Positions 10,856 through 21,662 are shown, numbered from the stretch's first letter. The stretch is DNA of 64,000 nt from Blastobasis lacticolella (GCA_905147135.1 LR990053.1:6026501-6090500); one strand, 5' to 3'. Notes: generated from the sequence alone by a model not told the origin. A program made the numbers and translations.

Positions 10856-11350
10856 AACTGTGGCTTTGTGTATCTGTCTGTGTTGTCTTCTTTCTTCCTT
10901 TCTTTCTTTCTTTATCGTAGCTCCGAATGGACCGATTTGGTTGGGGTTTTCTCTATTTGCAAGTCAGTTTATTCGACGTTGTTATTATTTGGTTTCTTCA
11001 TTAAAATCGATTCTACAATTAGAAAATATTTGATTTTAAGTATACTTTGAAAATTGAGAATTATCCGACTGTTTCTCTCGGTTAGGTTATAGGTGTGTCT
11101 AGTTTATTAAAAATTTGCAATTGACGCCTTTAAAATTATCAACCAAATAGGGTTATATTTAACCAAATCAATTGGTTTGCTCCTCTTAGGTTGCAGATGT
11201 CCTGGACGGTGGTCGCTTTTCATTAGGTGGACCGTCTGACTGCCTCTCTAGGCAAGACAAAAAATCAACGCCTTAAAATAGTCCGTGGTCCCTTTGCTAT
11301 GACCCACAGTGGGCCCACAGAACATTCCTCAGATAATTTCTTTTCCCGTA
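10856..11350 (+). repeat. diverged dispersed repeat, 'atcgtagctccgaa' family (copy 1)
   Basis: Shares ordered motifs with 22913-23275, 32778-32990 (inverted) and 57100-57345: ctgtctgt, then atcgtagctnccgaa, a tttggtttt stretch, an attaaaatcgnttca motif, and a gacggt/ggtccacc tail. It contains a ttctttcttcc microsatellite at about 10888-10912. Class unknown. Confidence 0.55.
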
Positions 11351-11716
11351 GGGAAAACTGTACTAGATATAACAAGCAACTTTAATCAATCCCATCCCAT
11401 TTCTCAGGTAACTGCAAACATAAGTTTGTATTTATAAATAGACGAAGGCAAAGTGCTTTGCATAATTCGAGCAATTAACCAACAGACATGCAAATCTGAA
11501 CAATAGTGGTCGTGTGACACACTGCGAGAAATTTATAGCAACAACGCAAAGTAGTTGTAATTAGTCAGCTCTGAATCATTGGGTAGATAAATCATATAGC
11601 TGTCTGCTAGAATATTGATCTTGGGCGCTAGCTATGTTTACAGATGCACAAAAATTTGTTAATGGTTTCGGTTTTTTATTTCTGTTGAGTATCTATAACT
11701 ATTCATTCATAAAACA
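11351..11716. other. no gene seen
   Basis: AT-rich sequence with no supported feature. Confidence 0.4.
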
Positions 11717-11941
11717 GACAAAACGAAAGGCGATATATGTATAATAAAAAAGAAGAGAACAATGAAAAATGTCGTCCACACCGCTGTCCCCCGGAATTGT
11801 GCGCAGAAAGCTGGCTGTGTTACTTCGTTGAATAGCAATGCTTATTCTCTGACTGAGGAACGAGCCAGCTCTCTGGTTACCTGTGGTGTCTATTAGTCTT
11901 TTAGAAATTATGGAGAAGAACTTTTTAGCACTGGTCCCCAC
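11717..11941 (-). pseudogene. probable C-terminal end of a LINE reverse transcriptase, clade unclear
   Basis: The minus-strand frame encodes KKFFSIISKRLIDTTGNQ followed by RAGSFLSQRISIAIQRSNTA. That resembles the RAGsyLaQRIsiAIQRGNAAS phrase I associate with insect non-LTR retrotransposon proteins. Only about 60 meaningful residues remain, with no catalytic motifs, so it is a truncated relic. Identification is from memory of the motif and is moderate. Confidence 0.5.
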
Positions 11942-12154
11942 GGAAATTTACGGAGTGATTTTGAATTCATTAAATCTGTACACCTTCAGGACAGTGGGCC
12001 ACCTGATGGACAGTGATCGCGCGTTGCCTATGGACAATAGTAACACCAGCGGTGATAACCAAGGATTAATTTACAATGCTATTGCTAACAATAGCAATTG
12101 GTATTGGCATTGTACTAAAACAATTAACTGAAATCACACTGAGACAATTGGACC

Positions 12155-12276
12155 GTGTCCGTGACCGCTCCACTGTAATTATCTGATCTGCGAAATCCTG
12201 GATCATGGGCAAGGCGGACCCCGGGCCTGTGCGCGAGAGCACAACCGAAACTACGCCAAGATGATAATTTTTTTAT
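12155..12276 (+). mobile_element. SINE-A copy, 5'-truncated, with target-site duplication
   Basis: Only the 3' 120 bp of the family is present. It is flanked by 17-bp repeats actgagacaattggacc (12138-12154) and actgagacgattggacc (12277-12293), which differ at one base, so the truncation happened at insertion and not by later decay. Confidence 0.8.
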
Positions 12277-12293
12277 ACTGAGACGATTGGACC

Positions 12294-13622
12294 ACAACCA
12301 ACACCCGTGTTCAATTCGATTACACGAAATTCGCAAACCATAAAGCATGTAGAACGATTATCTACATATATTTTTTGTTTGAAGACAATAATAACTACAA
12401 ATCTAAAATTATTTACGTATGCACCACATTTCAGCACTCGTGTCGTTACAATATCACATTGACATTGCCCGCCGTCATACTGAACGCACTGCGTCACTCC
12501 ATTTTACCGTTTAAAAATACTCATCGTGTTTATAATGTTGCGGGGTGTAACGGGCAACCAGATTGTTATTGTAGCTAGTCGGGCTATAAAGCTCTCTATA
12601 GGCAATATATCCAGCTGAATTAGATGGCAGTAAATCCGTCGAAGCCAGCTTTTAAGCTCTGCTGTGCGCGGAAGCTGCGTGACCTATATCTGGCTCGGTG
12701 AGTTGTGCTTTATAAAACACACAACCAACGTTGGCCTAATCACTATTAGATTTGGATCGCTGGTGTAATAAAGCTGGAAAGCTAGACTCAATATAGATGG
12801 AGATGTTATCTAATGTGAGGATAGTGCTAGCTCGAACAGAGAAAAAAGGTAAATCTAAAACATGATCCTTTCTCGCAGTCTGCTGAAAATACAGATCCGT
12901 GAATAAAGGTCGCTGTTGTAATAGAATAATGTAATTAACATATGTTAGCTATTAAAAAAATAAGTAAACATAATTTCCATACTAAATATAAATAGCGTTA
13001 ATAGATTTATTATTTGGTTATGTAATCGCTTTACATAGCAGTGATGTGGATAATAAAGGATATTTCGATATTTCATACGGGTAAGGATGAGGGGATGGGA
13101 TATCTATAATTCTACATTTTCATGGAAAATTAGTTTACGAAAGAAAGCTAGCGAATTAATAACTACATATTTAGCTTCTCTATTCGAGATTATAAACCAA
13201 TTTCACGAACTATTCATTATTACAATTGTTAGCTTATGTTCTGCTTATGCATTACCATGCCCTAGTTAGACAATGTTTGGAAGTTAGATCTCAATGGAAA
13301 AACAATGTGAATAAGCCAATAATACAGTACCTACGTCTGTCCGTATGTCGAGGGGAAAACACGTGTTATTCCCGGTGCTTCGATTAGGTACTCCGACCAC
13401 AATTAGTGTTACAGTTGCTTTAGGGATGGGAATCCGCACGGAATAGGACCAGGATACTAATTTTGGCAGATACTGTCATACTTAGATGATGAACATTTCA
13501 ACTTTTCATTAGGCTCGGCAATGTCGATTTAAGTCGTTGAGGTAGGTATGTGTTTTATATTTCTCGTATGCCTGTACCGATTTAATTGTTTGTTTGCCGA
13601 TTTGCGTCATTTAGTGGTGTCC
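12294..13622. other. no gene seen
   Basis: Mixed AT-rich sequence. Short frames at 12273-12578 and 13087-13269 show no family signature. Confidence 0.4.
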
Positions 13623-13857
13623 ACGCGAAGATTCGAGAGAACTTTTCTCGCTTGTACGATTCGGATGTGGAATGAGCTCCCAACCACAGTGTTTCCTTTG
13701 GTCTATGACATGGGATCGTTCTAGAGGTATATTAAAGGTATCCTTAGAAGCGGGCAACGCATTGGTAGTGCCCCGGGTGTTGCTGATGTCCATTGGCGGC
13801 GGTGACCACTTGCCATTAGGTGGCTCGCTTGCCTATATATCTGCCGTATTACATAAA
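13623..13857 (+). pseudogene. CR1/Jockey-like LINE, C-terminal ORF2 end and 3' UTR
   Basis: From about 13624 the frame reads RRFERTFLACTIRMWNELPT, then TVFPLVYDMGSF, a TAG stop, RYIKGILRSGQRIGSAPGVA and DVHWRR. The WNELP..VFP..YD..SFK pattern is the usual C-terminal end of CR1/Jockey-like reverse transcriptases. One in-frame stop and heavy 5' truncation make it a dead copy. The related end at 24596-24715 shares gggcaacgcattggtag/act. Confidence 0.75.
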
Positions 13858-14299
13858 AACCAGCAACTTATCCAATTAGATTAGACACCTTGGAAAGTGA
13901 ACTAATGGACTTTTTGACATTTTATCTTGTCTAGGAATTCTACAATTTATATTACTATCGGTTTCCAATAAATCATCATCAGACACCATCAGGATTCTAG
14001 TTACATCTACAGCCCAGCAGACACTTTAGGTACACAACGTCATCCCGATACTCCACCGACACATCCCATCACTGTTCCGAACGACTACATTAAGACATAA
14101 ACCAAGCGTCGGATTCCTGTGAAATTGCTCACGAGCGTTCTATAAATCGGGCACACTCGGCGACCGTTCGGGCTATTTCGGTGAAAATAAATAAATATGC
14201 GCCAGCGCACCCGCCTTGGCCGCGGGTTGGGTGAAGATGCGGTGGAGTGCTGGATGTGGTAAGGAGAAGTAGCTTTGATAAATAAATTAAAAAATAAAA
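13858..14299. other. no gene seen
   Basis: No supported feature. The sequence turns CG-richer at about 14200-14250 without a clear motif. Confidence 0.4.
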
Positions 14300-14658
14300 A
14301 TGATCATTTTGGCGTTACTGTGCTAGTTTGTGCTGGTTGTGCTCTTCCGCACGAGGGCCTGGGGTCCGCTTTGACCATGATCCAGGATTTTGCAGATCAG
14401 GTAATTACAGTGGAGTGAGTGATATCAGACGTCAGTGATCCTGCTACCAGGAGAACCTGATCAGATTGGATCATGGTTACACATGCAGTCACCTGAATGT
14501 GCAGGTTTCACCACGATATTTTCTCTCGCTGTAGGAGCATCGGTTAGTATTCACTACATAACTCAGAAAAGAGGCATATGGCGGTAGTAGGATTCGAATC
14601 CGATAGGTACCTCTCGCTTGCGAGTCTGATGCCGTTACCACTCGGCCACCGACGGTAT
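14300..14658 (-). mobile_element. SINE-A copy, near full length
   Basis: Minus-strand copy with the tRNA-like head still visible: ggtggccgagtggtaacggc (box A) near 14630-14650 and a box B-like ggattcgaatcc near 14590. The 3' module with tgatctgcaaaatcctgg follows. It matches the 19187-19551 copy over nearly its whole length. Confidence 0.82.
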
Positions 14659-15759
14659 AGTGACATTGATCAATGCTTGTATATTAAGAAAGGAAATGAG
14701 GTTTCTTAAAGGCCGGAAACCTTTCTGGAGCCCATGGTTTTGCGATTATTCATGGGGGCGGGGTTTAGTATTGCCATCCGGGACTTGCTTCCTCGTTTTT
14801 TGAGTAACGCATGATAAAAAGGCAACGTACAATTCGGCAGCTTAGAGTAGCACAAGAGAAAACGTCGCTACTTACTTGCTCATTCTATGGAGAATCTTAA
14901 ATTAACTGATCCATCAACACAATGAGGATCAATCATATGGTAGAATTTTATAGGGTTTTAAGGGTATGTTCCGCGTTTCCTACCGCGTACCTTTGTTGTG
15001 TTTGTTTGTTGTTTATAGGTAGGATTGTTGATCAAATCCATGTTCAATGAAACCAAAGAAATCATTTTTGAACTTTATTTTAAATTGCCTAAGTTGTATG
15101 GGTTTGAAGGAAATGTCAAAATCACAGTGCTCTAGCGTATATATCTTCTCTGGTTTAAGAGATATAGTATAACATTCATCACCGTCATTCACGTGGACAA
15201 GCAATTGTAAAAGTCACTAAACAAAAATCGAGATCCTCATTAGATGCTGACAAAAGTGACAATAAAATAGTAATTTTAATTAGGTGTCTACCCCCCCAAT
15301 CACGACCATCCACATTACAAGAACTTCTTTCATTATTTATCATATCCTTAGCCACATCCATAATCTGTATATCGCCGACAAATCACAGGACAAGTAATAC
15401 AAATATAGAGGCACTTGATAACGACGTATTAGAGGTATAAACGTTTAACGTCCGGTGGCAAGCAAAGTGTTCCATATTTAAATTTAAAATTCGAACCGTG
15501 ACGGAACGTCTGTCTCTATTTATGGGTTGATCTTGTCGATCATACGCTTCCGGCTTTGGATTGAAATTTTGAGATGTGATATTGTTTTGATACAAGCTTT
15601 TATTTAGTTTCACAATTCCTTCAACAATGGACTTGGGGCAAGTTCTATATTTGTATTCTATAATTTAGATATTTTTCCCCTAATTTGTATTAGAATTATT
15701 TAATTTATTTCTATCATGTAAATATTTCTTTCAACAAACAGTTTCACATATCTCCATGT
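14659..15759. other. no gene seen
   Basis: Small frames on the minus strand (15013-15204, 15383-15613) have no recognised motif. The phrase taccgcgtacctttgtt at about 14983 recurs at about 31074, a hint of an old dispersed repeat. Confidence 0.4.
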
Positions 15760-16010
15760 CTGTTCGTAATAAAATCTTGCAAGTTCTTGACCTATTTCTC
15801 GGGGTCCGATTGAGCTGAAATTTTGCACACTTATGTAAGTTTGGTGAAAATGTAATGTTGTGATACCATCGAACTGATCTGATGATGGAGACGGAAGGTG
15901 GCCGAACTCAACTTCGCATGGTGACTCCATAAATTTTGGGACCGTTTGATTGGTCTTGACAAATACTCTGACTGACCATAGAGGACGCGCGATAAAAGCT
16001 AGCTATGAAA
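15760..16010 (+). repeat. dispersed repeat with 'gagctgaaattttgcacac' motif
   Basis: Contains gagctgaaattttgcacac, ttggtgaaaatgtaat and ctgatctgatgatggagac in order, a combination I associate with a widespread lepidopteran repeat. Class not determined; no second copy in the window. Confidence 0.4.
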
Positions 16011-16301
16011 AAGTATTGTTAGCTAAAATGGAAAAAAAAAATTCATTTTATCTTGTTTTCCTGTTCTTCTTCATGTATAGAATTAGCAATGTCTATTCTG
16101 TGTAAATTTTGAGATCAATTGGATGTATTGTTACGAAAAAAATTATGTGCTTTTCTGCTCTTTGCATATTTTTCCATGGTCTGAATGTTTTTTATGTTGA
16201 TAAAAATCAACAAGCAAAGGACAAAGGTCCGTGTCATCTGTATCTATTCACTTAAATTTATGTGACTGAGTGGTTTTTCGCTTGTAGAATAACAATAATA
16301 A

Positions 16302-16578
16302 TCTTGGCGTTAATGTCCCGGATTGAGCATAAGCTCTGAGGTCCCGGGGTCTGCTTTGACCATGATTCAGGATTTGGCGGATCAAGTAATTACCGAGGAG
16401 CGACTGCCATCTGACCTCCGTGACTCTGCTACCGGCGGAAACTGACCAGATCGGATCATGGTTACCTCACCACCGTAAGACCATCGGTTAGTGTTGAAGA
16501 AAAACTCATAGACATAGTGGCACTGGGGATCGAACTTACGCATCTCGCGCTCTCCTTATCCATTATGCCACGGCGCCC
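16302..16578 (-). mobile_element. SINE-A copy, internally deleted
   Basis: The 3' module is well kept (tgatccgccaaatcctg on the minus strand) and the tRNA-like head survives near 16550-16575 with a damaged box B (taagttcgatcccc). Part of the central body is missing. Confidence 0.75.
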
Positions 16579-16619
16579 TTGGTCCTTGGCTAAGAACATG
16601 AACTTGGAATTATTCGGAG

Positions 16620-16760
16620 CAGTCTCCCGATGACGTCACACGCATAATCTCCGCGGCGCCCGCGACGCCCATTGCGTTAGTACCGGCTCCTTGCTGGGGT
16701 GGCCAGGAGTTGCCGACGAAATGGGACATATCGTGATTGACACTCGTAGTTCAACCACAG
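16620..16760. other. CG-rich block with CRE-like tgacgtca
   Basis: Palindromic tgacgtca at about 16632 followed by a CG-rich stretch (ccgcggcgcccgcgacgccc). Could be a regulatory element; no coding evidence. Confidence 0.3.
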
Positions 16761-17027
16761 GTAGTTGAGTAAGTCAATAGTGAAATAATATATGGCATTA
16801 GCACTTTTGCAATTTAATAACACATACTTGTTTAAAGCTGCTTATCCACCGGCTGCCTGACCAACATTTAAGTGTATCAAAATTTCAATTCTCGTCTCGC
16901 CTCGCAGCTTAATTTCTATATATTTCCTATGTTTTTGGTTTCTGTCAACACAAAGAAAGTTAAACGAAATTACAGTTAATAACGTAAGCATAGCCTTGCG
17001 TTTGTTTGCCTTTACCAGGAAAGAGGT

Positions 17028-17133
17028 TCCGAAGGAGGCGAAGAAGCGATGGATTGACATTGCTAAATCGGATGCGAGAGCGAACTGCTTACGACGCAAG
17101 GATGTTGAAGGTCCAACAAAGTGCAAAGATTGA
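17028..17133 (+). pseudogene. RTE-type LINE, C-terminal fragment
   Basis: The plus frame reads KKRWIDIAKSDARANCLRRK followed by a stop shortly after. This matches the RPkkRWiDvv..D...NgLrrkDa phrase near the end of RTE-type reverse transcriptases. A related fragment is at 52795-53055. Confidence 0.6.
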
Positions 17134-17330
17134 TCGCTGAAATGATAATTATGAGTCATACGTTCAAAGTAAAGGAGAAGAAGTAAGATATACATAACGT
17201 CACACCTTAATCCCGTACGTCACAACCAAATATACAAAACCACACACAACAACTCCCCTTACAAAAAATTGCCGTCAGCATCAGCTTTCACGAGCTCCTA
17301 CGCGTTACTGACAAACACATTTACACATTA

Positions 17331-17491
17331 GCCGTGTGGTGTCCGGCAGAGTAAAATAACACAACCCCTTTACACTCGTGGGTGTCGTACAAGGCGACTA
17401 ATGTTTTAGAGGCAAAAGATCTAGAGTATCTATAGACTGAGATTAAGGCAAGTTCTGCAGTGGATTTATATGGGTTGTGATGATGATGATG
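17331..17491 (+). mobile_element. SINE-C copy, internally deleted
   Basis: Begins with gccgtgtggtgtccggcaga and ends with ctgcagtgga...gggttgtgatgatgatgatg, but lacks about 95 bp of the middle. The GAT-repeat tail is what creates an apparent MGCDDDDD open frame at 17470. Confidence 0.7.
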
Positions 17492-17765
17492 ACATTACCG
17501 CTAAAACTTCAGCACGATGGCCACCCTACACCAACGTGGGAACAGTATGCGCCCGCGCCGGCGGGCGTGGCCGGCGACCGCTTTGTTTTTCGTCCATTCA
17601 TACAATTTCCGGACGTCACGTTCGGAAATTACGAGGCTTCGGCCGGCCTCCTCATTAATTCTGTCATCCCAGTTCATTTCAAATGTAATTAGGTGGGGGC
17701 CTAATGTTTCTGAGCTGGCATTTTCTTGCTTGGAGATTAAGGAAATAATTAAATTTACGGTACAG
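17492..17765. other. CG-rich segment, no clear gene
   Basis: Three overlapping plus-strand frames are open here (17470-17777), which is expected in CG-rich DNA. It contains gcgcccgcgccggcgggcgt and ggacgtcacgttcgg. No protein family is recognised; conserved non-coding DNA is as likely as an exon. Confidence 0.3.
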
Positions 17766-17969
17766 ACACCGTGGTGAAACCTGCAAATTCAGACGACTGA
17801 ACGCTCCCATGATCTAATCTGATCCGGTTCCATGTTAACAGGGTCACGGAGGTTAGATGGCAGTGGGTTCACTGTAATTACCTGACTTGCCAAATGGTAT
17901 GTTCATGGTCACCGCGGATCCCGGGCACCTGCGCGAGAGCACAATTGGGACATTAACGCCAAGATGCCC
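17766..17969 (+). mobile_element. SINE-A copy, 5'-truncated
   Basis: Keeps the central body and 3' module (cctgacttgccaaatgg, then cattaacgccaagatg). Flanking aatttacg at 17752-17759 and 17976-17983 could be a short target duplication. Confidence 0.75.
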
Positions 17970-18719
17970 ATTGTTAATTTACGTAGGTCGCCGGCAGTGC
18001 CCATTTGCATCCTAAGGGTGACAACACGCAACCAACGGTCAAGGAACAACAACCAACGGTAACAATTATTGAAGAAAACCCTCTTCTAGGTAACCTTGTT
18101 ATTTTTTCTTGGTACTTCATACATCGTAGTATCACGAAACTCGGCAACAAAGTTTCATCAATCTTTAATTCCGAAATCTTATTATTTAGATTTCTATGGT
18201 AGTACATACTTCATCATCTGAAAAGAAAACAAAATAATTATATCAATGACCCGGCCCTTCCTCGTCCTTGAATCTTCTTTAATAATTCTATCAATTGGCA
18301 AAAATCGCATTAAAATATGTCGCGTAGTTTAGAAGAAGTAAACGGCAAAACAGATTTAGGCGGACAGTGGCTCTGTTTCTACTTACTTTTTTTTATTTAA
18401 CTAAACAGTGACAAACAGTTTTGTTTCCAGCACCGAAATAAATGCATGAATCGCTGCATAAAAAGTAAAAGAGCAATGAATATAATCGCAAAATCAATAC
18501 AAGCATTTCTGCCGAGCCGCTGAACTCCGAGCTGGCAATTAATCTACCATAAAACACGTCACCAATACCTTAAGTCGAGCTCGCAACACAAAAGACCACA
18601 CGACTTTTATAAAGCTGTGGGACAAAATATTGTTTTTAAAGTTCATAAACACAATAGCCTAGGTGTCATAAGTTATCCGACATGAAAACGTCAAAGACGC
18701 CGACCCGTCCACAAAGGGC
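17970..18719. other. no gene seen
   Basis: No supported ORF or repeat; gtcaaggaacaacaaccaacggt at about 18035-18060 contains a short tandem echo of caaccaacggt. Confidence 0.4.
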
Positions 18720-18775
18720 CTTAATCGATTAAGAGTATATCGATTATACCGATTATAATGTGAATCGATTATCCG
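18720..18775. promoter_or_regulatory. cluster of ATCGATTA sites
   Basis: Three exact atcgatta motifs and a related accgatta lie within about 55 bp. ATCGAT/ATCGATT cores are bound by onecut-class and DREF/BEAF-like insect proteins. Functional meaning is inference. Confidence 0.35.
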
Positions 18776-18977
18776 GCATCCCCTAGAGCCGTGTCACCTG
18801 TAACTAATCGACGGAGCACAGGTACAATGGTATTTCTTCATCAGTGACAAAAACGGCGTGGCAAAACGAAAGGTGGATTATTGGATATTGTAATCTGGTA
18901 GATACAGGTGGATTTATTTTGTACAATTTATTGTGAGGGGTTTTATACTGGTTGCTATTACTACCTTCATAATTATT

Positions 18978-19030
18978 GGTGGCAAACAAGTGTGCGTGGG
19001 AGAAAGTTCTTTTGGAACCGCACAGTTTCG
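18978..19030 (-). pseudogene. small LINE 3' fragment
   Basis: The minus frame reads RNCAVPKELSPTHTCLPP, closely like NCAVPKELSPAHT at about 56810-56855. Only a scrap remains. Confidence 0.5.
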
Positions 19031-19186
19031 TCTCCAAAGTGTAAGCATGAACTCTCTATCGATGGTGAGCGGTGCGATGATATAATGTAATTTATGATGG
19101 AATAGAATAGGTATCAGGCATAACATAAACTACAACTTTACTACACCTACTTTGTATTTTGTATTTTTTTTTCCAGACTGCTCTAA

Positions 19187-19551
19187 ACGTCGGAGCGTCG
19201 GTGGCCGAGCGGTTAGAGTATCCAACTCGTAAGCCAGAGGTCTCGGGTTCGAATCCCTCTCCGGCCATGTACCAATGACTGTTTTCTGAGTTATATTATG
19301 AGAATACTAACCGATGCTTTTACGGTGAGGAAAAACATCGTGATGAAACCTGCACATTCAAGCGACTGGATGTGTAACCATAATCCAATCTGGTCTGTTT
19401 CCCCTGGTAGCAGGGTCATGAAGGTCAGATGGCAGTCGCTCCACTGTAATTACCTGATCTGCCAAATCCTGGATCATGGTCACGGCGGATCCCGGGCCGT
19501 CGTGAGAGCACAACCGGGACATTAACGTCAAGATGATTATTATAATTATTA
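19187..19551 (+). mobile_element. SINE-A reference copy: full-length tRNA-headed SINE with 18-bp TSD
   Basis: The best copy of the family, about 365 bp. The 5' head is tRNA-like, with box A tggccgagcgg at 19202-19212 and a perfect box B ggttcgaatcc at 19247-19257, so RNA polymerase III could initiate here. A body follows with the aaacctgcacattcaa motif, then the 3' module cctgatctgccaaatcctgg, and an attaacgtcaagatgattatt tail. Flanks ttttccagactgctctaa (19169-19186) and ttttccagacagctctaa (19552-19569) form an 18-bp target-site duplication with one mismatch. The long-variable-arm layout points to a Ser/Leu-type tRNA ancestor. It encodes no protein and needs a LINE reverse transcriptase. Confidence 0.88.
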
Positions 19552-19734
19552 TTTTCCAGACAGCTCTAAGTAGTCTACATTAAAATTGTTCTTCGATCCA
19601 TTTATTGTAAAATGCCAAATTACGTCGGCACATATCTGTCACAAAAATAACAGAATCAAGTATGCACTAGATACTCATATTTTGTACGACTTGAGTAGAG
19701 TCCTCAGCAAAACAGCATCCCGTATCACTAGTCT

Positions 19735-19920
19735 GCGCCGAGCAGCGGGGGAGTCCGCTTAAACAGCCATCGCGCCAGCGGGGCGCGGGCGCCGGCGCGC
19801 CCTTTGCCGCTTTATGTTTTTTAATTTTTACTTTTTAATCGCCGCTAGTGGCCAGTGCAACCCGTAAATGATGGGCTCTCATCTCTTTTGGACGTCCGCC
19901 GCGATGCGATGTGTTAGACG
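19735..19920. other. CG-rich block
   Basis: Includes gccagcggggcgcgggcgcc and gacgtccgccgcgatgcgat. No reading frame of note; possibly regulatory. Confidence 0.3.
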
Positions 19921-20134
19921 GGAGTACTAAACTTGCTTTTGTTTTAGTTCTCTTGAGATTGTGTTTTGAATTTTACAAGGAGAGTTTTTTATAAGTGTGT
20001 GAAAATTATTATAGCTGTTATGGCAATGTAATTAGGTACTAGTGTTTGAGTATTTATGTTTAGCGACATATACTTACTACAGATGACATGCGTGTCAACA
20101 ATCTCGCCACCAATGATGTCTTAGACCGGGGGAA

Positions 20135-20206
20135 GTGGACAAAGGTGGACCACAGGTTCTCACGCGCAAGAGCACAACTGAGACTGACGTCAAGATGATG
20201 ATGATA
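20135..20206 (+). mobile_element. SINE-A fragment, 3' end only
   Basis: About 70 bp: ggtggaccacagg, gcaagagcacaact, then gacgtcaagatgatgatgat. Heavily truncated and diverged. Confidence 0.6.
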
Positions 20207-21121
20207 ATGACATACCTACATTTTGACTGTGACTTGACCTACGCTCCGTAAAACAAACTATCACTATATCTATGTTACGGTCAACCTCATTAGAACAAAA
20301 ACAGTCTTCCAGAAATACAGTAACAACACCACCAAACCCGCAACTACAACCAAAAACCCTCTTTTCCACAAGATGCCGGAAAACTCGGCCTCACTCGACT
20401 CAAGTTTCTATTTGTCTTACATCAAATGCACTATCGAAGTCGCCAAATAGAATTAAACGAGTGAAAAGTCACTCTCAAGTCACCGTACACCGGGCGAAAG
20501 TCCCGGCGTGTCCCGGCAAAGCTTTTAGCGTGACACGTGACGCCGTGACGCGTTGACACCGACGTCCGATGCGAGACGGTTAATTTAGAAAATAGGGGGC
20601 GGAACGTCTTGGCTTTGGTTCCTGCGTACGCGGTCATTGGGAAGCCGAGAAGTTAGGGTTTTAATATAGCTCGGACCCAAAAAACAGTAAGGTAAGGATA
20701 GATCAGCAGTGGTCGCAGTGATGTCTTGCAAAACGTATTATCTGAAGTGTAGTGTAATTGGAAGCTATAATTTAAGCTGCCAACAATTTTGTATTTACAT
20801 TAACAGTTTTGGCAAGCATGAATTTAGGAATTATTAAAATAATTACTTATAGACAGTGAGGTACCTACGTCACGTATATATTCATTTCAGACTAACAATT
20901 GTTATAACCATAACCATTGGTTAGATAAAAGATCCATACTGTAACTTCAGTTTCGGTTTCAGTCATATATTATGGTATCTGTGTTAAGACACTATTTTGC
21001 AGAATGACAGTGGGTGGCATTCGTTTAATTCACGACGGTTGTGGTTCTTGATTTTGAATTTGGAAGGTTTATGAACTTTGCGTGTAGTCACTGACCGATT
21101 ATACCTACCTAAAATTAAATG
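20207..21121. other. no gene seen; CG-rich patch at 20515-20600
   Basis: The 94-codon plus frame (20272-20556) and its opposite-strand shadow have no family signature. The patch has cacgtgac and repeated gacg motifs. Confidence 0.35.
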
Positions 21122-21124
21122 TAA

Positions 21125-21538
21125 TGAGCAGTTTTCCAATAGGTATCTAAAGCATTCCTAACCACTCACTAGATGGCGCCCCGACAATTTTGGTAATTGA
21201 TAATCGCTTGAAATAGGTGCTTAGCAAACAGGATATAAACACTGGGTACGTTGTATTGGATAATATTGTATTTGTCAATAGTTTTCAACCATTTTAAAGG
21301 TTGTAATGATAATGGAACATAGTGCCAACTTCTATAAATATTTCTTTTTACACTTCGTTCAACCTTTAATAGTTATGTTTATATTAATAAACATTTTATT
21401 TTTAAGTTTAGTATTAGTTGGCTGCATGAAATCACTGCCACCATCATACAGATTATAAAAAGATTACCAAAATTGTAGGAGCGCCATCTGTTGACGCTTT
21501 TTGAAACGAACTATCAATACCTACTGGAAAACTCCTCA
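21125..21538. mobile_element. MITE, copy 2 of the two-copy family
   Basis: 414 bp aligned along its whole length with 10414-10831, in the same orientation, with scattered substitutions and small indels. Terminal inverted repeats are intact. Flanks are TAA and TTG, so the target duplication is no longer exact. Confidence 0.8.
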
Positions 21539-21600
21539 TTGAATATTGCCCTTGTCCTTTGGAGTTACGGGTGTCGTATATGGCGATATACCTACAATGT

Positions 21601-21645
21601 TATAAATACGAATGGATGTAGGTCCTACATCCATTCGTATTTATA
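21601..21645. repeat. perfect 22-bp palindrome with 1-nt spacer
   Basis: Arm tataaatacgaatggatgta+gg (21601-21622) is followed by one T and its exact reverse complement (21624-21645). With a one-base gap the symmetry continues into aatgt/aacatt. It abuts the RTE fragment starting at 21663. Confidence 0.9.
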
Positions 21646-21662
21646 AACATTACTTGTCTAAG

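Noticed and set aside
17470..17658. Small protein with an Asp run (MGCDDDDD)
   Set aside because: The Asp codons come from the GATGATGAT tail of a SINE-C copy.
19201..19260. Possible Ser/Leu-type tRNA gene
   Set aside because: Box A and B are perfect, but the sequence continues into the SINE-A body and is enclosed by an 18-bp target duplication; it is a SINE head.
19863..19880. miR-100-like text (aacccgtaaatg)
   Set aside because: Only the first part matches and no hairpin is evident.
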